This document shows positions 1-5,341 of a DNA stretch of 5,341 bases, piece by piece. The notes beneath the pieces are model-generated. The model was not told the origin of the DNA. It did not search any database and saw only the letters and a list, made by a program, of their open reading frames with translations. Position numbers and translations under genes: made by a program. Position 1 is the stretch's first letter, and the number at the start of each line of letters is the position of its first letter. The stretch is from Holosporaceae bacterium (GTDB lineage: Bacteria > Pseudomonadota > Alphaproteobacteria > UBA3830): the NCBI GenBank assembly GCA_031269645.1, contig JAISYW010000033.1, forward strand, positions 1 through 5,341, in the 5' to 3' direction.

Positions 1-1064
1 ACGAAATTTTTAAACAAATGGTTTTTTTAAATTTTAATGATCGTGAAAAAGAAATAGCTACCGCACTGATTCACAACGTAAATTACGATCAGTATCTGAC
101 TAACGATTTATTGAAAGAAATCTCTGTGGAAAAAAATATCCATCACTTTGCACTACTTAAAATAATTAAAAAGTTAAAAAAAACCTCGCTTGGAGGATTG
201 TTTGCATTTAATTTGCAGGACAAACTTAAAACTTTTCTTGAAAATGCCGGAAAATATAACGAAGAATACAAGATATTGTTGCAAAACATAGATCTTGTTT
301 TCTCAAATGACTGGTCTAATTTAAGCAAAAAATGCGGTTTGGAGGATTCCAAGCTGTCTAACATGCTATCTGAAACGCTTAAAATGCTCGTGCATTCTGA
401 TTATTCCATAGAAGATCGTTTTGCTCTTGGTGTTGACTTAATGATATTGGAAAAATCCAACAATGAACTTGAAATAACCGCAAACGAAGTGAATGTTCCA
501 AAAGTGCAGATCGACAACGCATTATACGCCAAATCTCTGTGCCATTGTCGTTCTAAATCAGATAAAAAATACATAAAAGAAAAAGCTTCTTCTGCAAATT
601 TGCTAATTAAATCATTAAATTACAGAAGTCGAACTTTATTAAAAGTCGCGAAAGAGATCATATATCGGCAGCGAGATTTTTTTGTAGGAAATAATCCTTA
701 CCTAGCGCCAATTAATATCGAATCTATAGCCAACACTTTGTTTTTGCACGGCAGTACAGTACATAGAGCCGTATCTAACAAGACGATTTCAACTCCTTGC
801 GGTATTTTTGAATTAAAATCTTTACTTCCAAAAAAAATAAAATCAAACTTTGATACCGTAAGTGATCATTCGATAAAAGAATATATGAAAAAGTTAATTA
901 ATAACGAACCTAAAAACAGTCCTTATTCGGACGACAATATAGTACATCTACTAAATACAAGAGGCGTTAAGATCTCTAGACGCACGATATCCAAATACAG
1001 AGCCATTCTTAATATTCCGAGTTCTATCGTCAGAAGCAAAGCGTACAGAATAGTTAACTCATAA
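1..1064 (+). CDS. rpoN: RNA polymerase sigma-54 factor, 3' portion (5' end outside window)
   Basis: Sigma-54 binds core RNA polymerase, directs it to -24/-12 promoters and needs an AAA+ activator to open them. Counting from the Met at 18, the C-terminal half fits the family closely: a helix-turn-helix segment near residues 233-255 (IESIANTLFLHGSTVHRA), then TPCGIFELK at 259-267, and the RpoN box SRRTISKYR at 320-328 (family consensus ARRTVAKYR), which reads the -24 element. Residues 1-220 correspond to the core-binding region. The Gln-rich activator-contacting region I and the acidic region II are not in the window. The frame has no stop upstream of 18 (GAA ATT TTT AAA CAA ATG), and those codons also look like family sequence, so the Met at 18 is probably internal and the gene enters from the left edge. 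The usual GVGAR motif of the core-binding region is replaced by LGGLFAFNL (58-66), a divergence from the norm. The hpf gene follows in the same direction after 68 bases. Confidence 0.93.
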   Translation, partial: EIFKQMVFLNFNDREKEIATALIHNVNYDQYLTNDLLKEISVEKNIHHFALLKIIKKLKKTSLGGLFAFNLQDKLKTFLENAGKYNEEYKILLQNIDLVFSNDWSNLSKKCGLEDSKLSNMLSETLKMLVHSDYSIEDRFALGVDLMILEKSNNELEITANEVNVPKVQIDNALYAKSLCHCRSKSDKKYIKEKASSANLLIKSLNYRSRTLLKVAKEIIYRQRDFFVGNNPYLAPINIESIANTLFLHGSTVHRAVSNKTISTPCGIFELKSLLPKKIKSNFDTVSDHSIKEYMKKLINNEPKNSPYSDDNIVHLLNTRGVKISRRTISKYRAILNIPSSIVRSKAYRIVNS

Positions 1065-1093
1065 AAATATGACGTGTTTTTTCGCCATATTTT
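1064..1093 (+). promoter_or_regulatory. AT-rich hairpin in the rpoN-hpf gap
   Basis: AAATATGACG at 1065-1074 pairs with CGCCATATTT at 1083-1092 across an 8-base T-rich loop, with one A/C mismatch; A1064-T1093 adds a pair. It starts on the last base of the rpoN stop codon. There is no T-run after the stem, so it is not a standard intrinsic terminator. It could be an attenuator, an mRNA-stability element or chance in AT-rich DNA. TATACT at 1097-1102, just after it, resembles a -10 box for hpf, but I see no convincing -35 box. Confidence 0.25.
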
Positions 1094-1122
1094 AATTATA
1101 CTTGCTTCATATTAATTGAAGT

Positions 1123-1127
1123 GAGGG
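1123..1127 (+). promoter_or_regulatory. Shine-Dalgarno site that sets the hpf start
   Basis: GAGGG lies 5-6 bases before the ATG at 1133, a normal ribosome-binding distance. The in-frame GTG at 1121 overlaps this site and has no SD of its own, so it is better read as part of the SD than as a start. CTTCA at 1105-1109 could pair with TGAAG at 1117-1121 just upstream, a weak 5-bp stem. Confidence 0.65.
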
Positions 1128-1132
1128 ATCAT

Positions 1133-1663
1133 ATGAAATTTTCTTTCGCCGGTCGCCATATGGAAATTGGAGAATCTCTAACAAAACGAGCAAAAGATGC
1201 CTGCGTATCAATTGCAAATAAATATGACGTGGAATTTATTGACGTAAGTATTGTGATGAAAAAAGACGGATATTTATTCTATTGTGATATCTCAATAAAA
1301 ACTAATTCTGGATGCGCTTATCATGCCAGCAATGATGCCGACGATCCGAATGCAAGTTTCGATATAACGTTGCAAAAAATAGAACAACAAATACAACGAA
1401 AGAAAAAAGGTAGTCGCTGTTCCTGCAAAACCCCTCGAGTGGAAATCAATAATTTCGATAATTCTTTAGAAGAAAAAGGACCGCTAATTATTGCGGAAAT
1501 TTTAGACGATCTACCTCTTTTAAGTGTAAGCGACGCAGCCAAACGTCTTAATGAAAAAATAAGAATTTTTATATTTGAAAATATCTCCAACAATGCAGTA
1601 AACGTAGTGTACGCAAAAACCGATGGAAATATCGGTTGGATCGATTATAAAATAAAACGGTAA
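1133..1663 (+). CDS. hpf: Long-form ribosome hibernation promoting factor (HPF/RaiA family)
   Basis: Proteins of this family bind the decoding centre of idle 30S subunits. The long form also carries a C-terminal dimerisation domain that joins two 70S ribosomes into inactive 100S particles. With the ATG at 1133 the product is 176 aa. Residues 1-95 are the S30AE domain: they open with FAGRHMEIGESL, a typical family start, and end in a basic helix DITLQKIEQQIQRKKK. A short linker follows (about 96-116). Residues 117-172 match the C-terminal domain, with LLSVSDAAKRL and VNVVYAKTDGNIGWID, equivalent to the family's vvYrRkDGnyGLI. The length suits alphaproteobacterial long HPF. The gene sits directly after rpoN, the usual proteobacterial order, and may share its transcript. 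The linker is Cys-containing (CSC, 96-98), with two further Cys in the S30AE domain. A start at GTG 1121 would add MRDH, which the family does not need. Confidence 0.92.
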   Translation: MKFSFAGRHMEIGESLTKRAKDACVSIANKYDVEFIDVSIVMKKDGYLFYCDISIKTNSGCAYHASNDADDPNASFDITLQKIEQQIQRKKKGSRCSCKTPRVEINNFDNSLEEKGPLIIAEILDDLPLLSVSDAAKRLNEKIRIFIFENISNNAVNVVYAKTDGNIGWIDYKIKR

Positions 1664-1804
1664 ATGGTTGATCCGCAAAATAAATCTATTTATCCGCGAT
1701 ATAATCGCTACGGCATGTTGAAAAACCTTCCATATTGCCTGAGTTGTATATTTTGGCTTAAATAACAAAGTATTATCCAGGTCTATAGTTCGCATTAATA
1801 GCAC

Positions 1805-1833
1805 TAGACACTAGTATTCTCTTCGTCTATGCT
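1805..1833 (+). promoter_or_regulatory. Sigma-70-type promoter for tRNA-Phe
   Basis: A -35-like TAGACA (1805-1810, 5 of 6 consensus bases) and a -10-like TATGCT (1828-1833, 4 of 6) are separated by exactly 17 bases. Transcription would begin near 1840, only a few bases before the mature tRNA, which suits a single tRNA gene with a short leader. The -35 box lies within a CACTAG direct repeat (1802-1807, 1809-1814). Confidence 0.5.
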
Positions 1834-1843
1834 AGATTTGAAT

Positions 1844-1916
<73 letters not shown>

Positions 1917-1953
1917 TCTTTTTCTGTAAATATGCATACAGTTTCATTAAATT

Positions 1954-1982
1954 TTAACTATTCCTCTGATAATTGATATAAA
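1954..1982 (+). promoter_or_regulatory. Probable sigma-70-type promoter of the exported Lys-rich protein gene
   Basis: TTAACT (1954-1959, 4 of 6 bases of TTGACA) and TATAAA (1977-1982, 5 of 6 of TATAAT) are 17 bases apart. A transcript would begin near 1989. An AGAGG Shine-Dalgarno at 1995-1999 then stands 5 bases before the ATG at 2005. The gene therefore seems to have its own promoter and need not depend on read-through from the tRNA. Confidence 0.45.
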
Positions 1983-2004
1983 TAACAGATTTACAGAGGC
2001 GACA

Positions 2005-2874
2005 ATGAAAAAATCTCTTAAAATGCTGGCTTACACGACGGTATGCTTTACATTTATATACTCAAGCAATTTATGTGCTGACGAATCATCGGACGATTAC
2101 ACGGAAAGCGAATATAATAGCTCCGAATCCGATGGAAGTGGAGAGGTTGAAAAATCTATCAGGGTAAAAAAGAAAAACAAATTCAAATCAGAGAGGAAAG
2201 GAAAGAAAAAAAAGAAGCGATCAAAATCATTGAGCGAGAAAAAGAAAAAACGTAGAAAAAAACCAAATCCGGATGCCGAGAAGTCTTCAGAATCATTGAG
2301 CGAGAAAAAGAAAAAACGTAGAAAAGAATCAAATCCGGATGCCGAGAAGTCTTCAGATGATGGAGAAGATTCGTCTCGCGATGAAAGTACTGAAGAAGAC
2401 AATTTTTCCAAAGAAGATGATTGGCGCGATGAAATCCCTTATAAACCAACGTCAGGCGAAGATATGGCCAATGCCGACGGCGTAATATTTGATCCGGTTA
2501 TTGATTCTTCGCAGTTCCATGCAAGCACTATTGAATCTAGAACAATTTCTACGGAAAAGTTTACTAATGGTACCGATAATGTTGACTTTTCTAAAATAAC
2601 TCAGGATTTAAAATCTACGCCTCAAATGATTGTTAGCAAAAATGTGGACGATGGATTGAGCGAGATATCGGAAAAAATTTCTTGTGAAATTAGAGATGAA
2701 TTTGACGTCGTTGAGCAAAAAATTAAAATTCAAAACAACGTGCGCAGCGTAGACATAAATCGAGATCATCGAACTGCTCCAAAAGAAGCGATTAAATTTA
2801 GACAGGAGCTCGAAGTTTATCGCCAACTTTATGCAAAAAATTTGAAAGAAGAAAACTTAAGTGGATTGGTTTAG
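2005..2874 (+). CDS. Exported, highly charged low-complexity protein of unknown function
   Basis: I do not recognise this 289-aa protein. It starts with a signal peptide: basic MKKSLK, a hydrophobic core at about 7-20, and a likely signal-peptidase I cut after LCA at residue 25. No lipobox is present. The mature chain is sharply zoned: acidic/Ser-rich (26-49), strongly basic (52-86) with runs such as KKKKKRSK and KKKKRRKK, a second basic block KKKKRRK (101-107), acidic/Ser-rich again (112-140), then a more ordinary polar region. The last 80 residues (about 212-283) are charged and probably helical, perhaps a coiled coil. Two 22-residue repeats cover 74-95 and 96-117. The basic runs resemble classical nuclear localisation signals, but they could equally bind nucleic acid or polyanions. 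Start choice rests on the AGAGG site 5 bases upstream and on the signal peptide. The gene ends 29 bases from the oppositely oriented terminase gene. A secreted effector is a guess; a periplasmic or surface structural protein is an alternative. Confidence 0.8.
   Translation: MKKSLKMLAYTTVCFTFIYSSNLCADESSDDYTESEYNSSESDGSGEVEKSIRVKKKNKFKSERKGKKKKKRSKSLSEKKKKRRKKPNPDAEKSSESLSEKKKKRRKESNPDAEKSSDDGEDSSRDESTEEDNFSKEDDWRDEIPYKPTSGEDMANADGVIFDPVIDSSQFHASTIESRTISTEKFTNGTDNVDFSKITQDLKSTPQMIVSKNVDDGLSEISEKISCEIRDEFDVVEQKIKIQNNVRSVDINRDHRTAPKEAIKFRQELEVYRQLYAKNLKEENLSGLV
2225..2356 (+). repeat. 66-bp tandem duplication inside the coding region (two units)
   Basis: Unit 1 is 2225-2290 and unit 2 is 2291-2356, directly adjacent. 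They differ at only 2 of 66 positions, A2260/G2326 and C2263/T2329. Both changes hit first codon positions and alter adjacent residues (Lys-Pro to Glu-Ser at 86-87 versus 108-109). The unit length is a multiple of three, so copy number can change without breaking the frame. Confidence 0.95.
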
Positions 2875-2903
2875 GTTTATGGCCATATTAAGAAATGATT
2901 AAT

Positions 2904-4124
2904 TTACGCCAGAAAAATATAAGGAATTTTGGAACGTTCGTTTATTTGGAAAAGTTCGCTTATGGCCCAGACTAAAGCGTCCAATCGATCTGGAGATTTA
3001 CTTTTCGGTTTATAGGTCGCCATTTGCATTTCCAATATCTGAAATTGTCGCGCATGATGTACTAATTTTTTCTGATATAGAACGACTATCGGTTCGGCTC
3101 TCGTTATTTTTGACGTAGTTGCGTAGACTGTTTTTATTTTGATCGAATTATCGAAAGATTCTAATAAATTTGTTAATAATTCTCCGCCGGCATTGCATTC
3201 GATAACAATTAATCGAGCGTAATATTTCATGTAAGCGTCTATAACTCGTTTTGCCCAAACTTCAGGAGTAGTCGAAATACTAAGATCATCGAGAACGTAA
3301 CCGTGTCCGAAACCATCCATGCCGACGACTATTATTCCAGTTTCATCGCTGTTTGCTCCGGAAGTCAAGGCTGGATCGACTCCGATTACTACGTTATTTA
3401 AAAAATGCGGAGGCGTTTTGTAACAATCTTCAATATTATTCCAAGACCAAAGAGTATTTTGATCATCGTCGATTATTTCCGCATAAATTTCCTGTGCTTC
3501 TAAGCGAGTTCCTTTGAGATATTCCAATTGTTTGAGAAACGTTGGCGATAAATTATCGATATTTTCCAGGGACGTGCCGCGCACTGTTATGACGTCTTTC
3601 CTCGCCATCAAATCTTTTATGAATTGAATCGGGCGCGGAGTCGTTGTAATGATGGTTTTCGGATTTTTACCCAAACGAAGCGAGAAGGAAATTTGTTCGA
3701 ACGTTTCCCTCGGATGCTGAAATTTCGCGAATTCGTCTATCCAAGCGGCGTCAAATTGCGGTCCTCGCAGTTGTTCGTAATGCTCTGCGCCATAGAGTGT
3801 CGCAACTGCCTTGTTTGGCCATTGCACAAGACGACGACTCGGAACATACAGTAATTTTTCTTCTTTTTCAGATATGGAAACGAGGCCGCTTTCGCCTTCC
3901 ACCATAACTTGACGCGCTTCCTGAATAGTATTGGCCACGAGGGCGATTCTTTTATATCGACCGCTGACGGCCCATTTTCTTATGGTTTCGGCGGCGGCTC
4001 TGGTTTTTCCAAAACCGCGGCCGGCGAGAATCATCCAGACATTCCAATTTCCTTCCGGAGGAAGTTGATTCTGTCTGGCGATTTTTTCCCATGGAGTTTT
4101 TAGAATTTGATCTTTTAAATTCAT
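2904..4124 (-). CDS. terL: Terminase large subunit, gene transfer agent/HK97 type
   Basis: TerL is the ATPase-nuclease motor that packs DNA into phage or GTA heads. The 406-aa product carries both enzymatic parts. The ATPase part has Walker A AGRGFGKT (34-41), Walker B AAWIDE (126-131, Asp130/Glu131) and the coupling motif TIITTTPRP (157-165). The RNase H-like nuclease part has VIGVDPA with Asp250, a second acidic site at IVIEC (Glu309), and SPDRLDALVWA with Asp379 and Asp382. LPPEGNWNVWMILAGRGFGKT resembles the opening of GTA-type terminases of alphaproteobacteria. All expected catalytic residues are present and the frame is unbroken, so the enzyme could be active. The ATG at 4124 fits family length, though its SD is weak. 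No portal, capsid or small terminase gene is adjacent: the next gene downstream is convergent, and upstream is AT-rich non-coding DNA. Sampled stretches are 38-58% GC, against about 28% in rpoN. It could be a domesticated GTA relic or a prophage remnant. Confidence 0.93.
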   Translation of the reverse strand: MNLKDQILKTPWEKIARQNQLPPEGNWNVWMILAGRGFGKTRAAAETIRKWAVSGRYKRIALVANTIQEARQVMVEGESGLVSISEKEEKLLYVPSRRLVQWPNKAVATLYGAEHYEQLRGPQFDAAWIDEFAKFQHPRETFEQISFSLRLGKNPKTIITTTPRPIQFIKDLMARKDVITVRGTSLENIDNLSPTFLKQLEYLKGTRLEAQEIYAEIIDDDQNTLWSWNNIEDCYKTPPHFLNNVVIGVDPALTSGANSDETGIIVVGMDGFGHGYVLDDLSISTTPEVWAKRVIDAYMKYYARLIVIECNAGGELLTNLLESFDNSIKIKTVYATTSKITRAEPIVVLYQKKLVHHARQFQILEMQMATYKPKSKSPDRLDALVWAISELFQINERSKIPYIFLA

Positions 4125-4141
4125 GATTTTTACCGAAAATT

Positions 4142-4171
4142 AGTATTTTTTTGAGATAGTTGAAATGTAAA
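4142..4171 (-). promoter_or_regulatory. Possible terL promoter
   Basis: On the minus strand TTTACA (4171-4166, 5 of 6 bases of the -35 consensus) is followed after 18 bases by AATACT (4147-4142, 4 of 6). The start point would be near 4135, giving a very short leader before the ATG at 4124, consistent with the weak ribosome site. In DNA this AT-rich, such matches arise easily by chance. Confidence 0.25.
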
Positions 4172-4180
4172 TATTTTTTT

Positions 4181-4196
4181 GAAATCAGCTGATTTC
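4181..4196. promoter_or_regulatory. Perfect 16-bp palindrome, candidate operator
   Basis: GAAATCAGCTGATTTC is its own reverse complement over all 16 bases. It lies 57-72 bases before the terL start and about 10 bases upstream of the proposed -35 box. No loop separates the arms and no proper U-tract follows, so a site for a dimeric regulator is more likely than a terminator. The regulator is unknown. Confidence 0.4.
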
Positions 4197-4429
4197 GAGA
4201 ATTTTTAGGAGATTTTTAAAATTGAAAACGCCAAGCGTTAGAAATTATTAATAAAATAAGTTTAGGTGATTTTTTGGAGGATTTTGACGCAGGCGAACCA
4301 ATACATGATAAGAATTTTATGAAATAAAGTTCCAGAGCGTGATTATGATAGGAGTATCGAGGCGATTTACATAAAAAGAAAAATTTCGAAAAAATTAATT
4401 CTCATTTAAGCGATTATGAGAGAAAAATC

Positions 4430-4436
4430 AGGAGGT
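4430..4436 (+). promoter_or_regulatory. Strong Shine-Dalgarno sequence of the 37-codon gene
   Basis: AGGAGGT matches the anti-SD of 16S rRNA across the full core and stands 5 bases (after AGGAGG) before the ATG at 4441. It is the strongest ribosome-binding site in the window and the main reason for accepting the short gene. Confidence 0.7.
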
Positions 4437-4440
4437 AATT

Positions 4441-4554
4441 ATGGAAAAAGAAGCCGTCATGACAGAAATAGAAATTGCCCTAGAAAAGAATGATGCCGAA
4501 TGGCAAAAGAGGCTGCTAGTGGTAATAGCCATAGCCGTTATCGCGATAGCGTAA
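4441..4554 (+). CDS. 37-aa micro-protein with a C-terminal membrane segment
   Basis: This small gene encodes an acidic, probably amphipathic N-terminal half (residues 1-21, with EIEIALEKNDAEW), a QKR basic patch at 22-24, and a hydrophobic end LLVVIAIAVIAIA (25-37). That is the layout of a tiny single-pass or tail-anchored inner-membrane peptide. The hydrophobic stretch is only 13 residues, short for a full span. Support comes from the consensus SD at 4430, good spacing and the clean hydrophobic/charged division. Eight further in-frame sense codons follow the TAA before a TAG at 4579-4581, so the present stop may have shortened a slightly longer product. It is divergent from terL and convergent with the decayed gene to its right. 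The family is unknown. Holin-like, toxin-like or small regulatory membrane peptides are possible, but nothing here chooses between them. Confidence 0.5.
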   Translation: MEKEAVMTEIEIALEKNDAEWQKRLLVVIAIAVIAIA

Positions 4555-4696
4555 GGGGAAACAATGGGAACGAGAAACTAGTAGTTTATTTCTATTTTTT
4601 GAGCACTCCAGAAGTAGGAGAGAGTACAGAGTGAATCAGCTGGGATGTGAGCTCATTGTATGTATTAGCAATACCGATCAATTTCGATTCAAAAAA

Positions 4697-5341
4697 TTAG
4701 GCATCAAGAACAAGTAAGGTAATATTCTTAAGATATTTAGACCATCGCAGATTCTTTAACGCTTTTTGCTCCTTTTCTGTATATTTACCTTGTGCTTTAT
4801 TACGCCAAGTAATCAATAAAAATTCCAAATTACCAAAAATAGTATCTTCGGTGATAAAGTTGATCGATCAAAAGAGATCTCGCCAATTGCTCCTCCATGA
4901 CCAAATCCCATTGGCAATTTTGAAGATGCTCTATAAGCATTTTCCGATATATCATCTCCTTCAAGATAGAAATTATGTGATATATCGTCTTTATTAAAAT
5001 GCATATACTCTTTAAATAACTTATTTTCTTTGTTTCCTTCAAAAAGGTACATAGGTAACCATTGTGGGTGGTGAGCTCCTAGCAGATGACGAAGCGCCGC
5101 TTGGAATTGAGGATTTAGGTCCACTATGAGATGATTTTGGGACGCTAGATAGAGCTGCATCGGACGGTTTTTCACTCGTAGTAGTCGGTGCTAGAGGTCG
5201 CACCGGAGGTAGCGGCGGAAGCCGGCCCGGAGATTGCTTTGCATCAGAAGCTCCCTTTCCCATCCCACATCCATTCTCAACGCCAGCGCAAATCATAACG
5301 CATATGAGGGAAATTCTACCTATTTTGCTTAAAATCAACGA
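4697..5341 (-). pseudogene. Decayed gene for a probable exported protein with Pro/Ser-rich N-terminal part
   Basis: Three minus-strand pieces join into one plausible protein of about 213 aa. Piece 1 (window edge to 5039; a TTG at 5338 is available but the frame is open at the edge) has a signal-peptide-like SKIGRISLICVMICAG, then a Pro-rich (LPPLPPVRPLAP) and a Ser/Pro-rich stretch ending TMVTYVPF. It hits TGA at 5041-5039. Piece 2, shifted by one base, continues EGNKENKLFKEYMHFNKDD and on to GAIGEISFD near 4870. Piece 3 (4867-4700), back in the first frame, reads INFITEDTIFGNLEFLLITW onward to ITLLVLDA and stops at 4699-4697. One extra T in the T5 run (A5 at 5041-5045 on the + strand) and one lost base near 4867-4815 would explain both shifts. 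In the overlap (5175-5042) the frame of piece 1 has the more AT-rich third positions, supporting it there. Beyond the TAA, 34 more codons stay open to TAG at 4594-4592. I do not recognise the family. Two sequencing errors are an alternative. Confidence 0.6.

Larger units (their letters stand above)
4125..4440. other. AT-rich intergenic region between divergent terL and the 37-codon gene
   Basis: These 316 bases contain no open frame worth calling on either strand. They hold a perfect 16-bp palindrome (4181-4196), a possible terL promoter, and a shorter inverted repeat AACGC-CAA-GCGTT (4227-4239). A GGAGG at 4276-4280 precedes only a 12-codon frame from TTG 4284. A further strong SD near 4430 belongs to the micro-protein gene. 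The lack of a small terminase gene here is notable, given that terL begins next to it. Confidence 0.6.

Noticed and set aside
1617..1636. 7-bp inverted repeat AACCGAT/ATCGGTT at the end of hpf
   Set aside because: It lies inside coding sequence for the conserved TDGNIGWID segment and has no U-tract.
1696..1708. Small inverted repeat GCGAT-ATA-ATCGC after hpf, with a TATAAT core
   Set aside because: The stem is only 5 bp with no T-run, and no -35 box sits at proper spacing, so it is neither a convincing terminator nor a promoter.
1664..1765. 33-codon frame starting immediately after the hpf stop (TAAATG)
   Set aside because: There is no good SD, the peptide shows no domain or signal, and it does not resemble PtsN. 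It is probably chance.
2878..2887. TATGGCCATA palindrome between the convergent genes as a shared terminator
   Set aside because: There is no loop, a weak AT-rich stem and no T-run on either strand.
4564..4581. Five-codon frame (ATG GGA ACG AGA AAC TAG) with a purine-rich SD after the micro-protein gene
   Set aside because: It is too short to support, and in the same frame it may simply be the tail of a formerly longer micro-protein.
4575..4600. AAAC-TAGTA-GTTT followed by T6 as a terminator
   Set aside because: A 4-bp AT-rich stem and a T-run 7 bases away make it too weak to call.
4813..5175. 120-codon minus-strand frame starting at GTG 5175 as a stand-alone gene
   Set aside because: It has no start context. 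Its first 44 codons have more GC-rich third positions than the overlapping Pro/Ser-rich frame, and its last codons are nonsense-like, while its middle fits better as part of the broken gene.

Overview
The window is AT-rich overall and reads as part of an alphaproteobacterial chromosome. The order sigma-54 gene then long-form ribosome hibernation factor is a conserved proteobacterial neighbourhood. The terminase is of the type found in alphaproteobacterial gene transfer agents (GTAs). Low GC, a broken gene, an isolated phage-type gene and a Lys-rich exported protein together suggest a host-associated lineage with a reduced genome, for example Holosporales- or Rickettsiales-like. That placement is inference; nothing here identifies a genus.

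Left part (1-1916, all + strand): the 3' portion of rpoN (sigma-54), open at the left edge; hpf, encoding a two-domain hibernation-promoting factor whose start is better placed at the ATG at 1133 than at the in-frame GTG at 1121; then tRNA-Phe(GAA) with its own promoter-like sequence. The ptsN gene that often follows hpf is absent here.

Middle (1917-4124): a gene for an exported, highly charged, low-complexity protein (289 aa) with a 66-bp tandem duplication and three dense Lys/Arg clusters. It runs tail-to-tail into a complete GTA/HK97-type terminase large subunit gene (406 aa, - strand). No portal, capsid or small terminase gene lies beside it, so it looks like an orphan.

Right part (4125-5341): an AT-rich non-coding stretch upstream of the terminase gene with a perfect 16-bp palindrome; a 37-codon gene with a strong Shine-Dalgarno (SD) sequence, encoding a tiny membrane-type peptide; and, on the - strand, a decayed gene for a probable exported protein with a Pro/Ser-rich front half. 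Its frame breaks twice in opposite senses, and it may carry a later nonsense mutation too.

Functionally the window mixes a stationary-phase/nitrogen-type regulatory block (sigma-54, hibernation factor), a translation gene (tRNA-Phe), two putative exported lineage-specific proteins (one broken) and a phage/GTA packaging motor gene. No complete novel multi-gene system is visible. The most interesting items are the Lys-rich exported protein, the isolated intact terminase, the micro-protein and the decayed gene.
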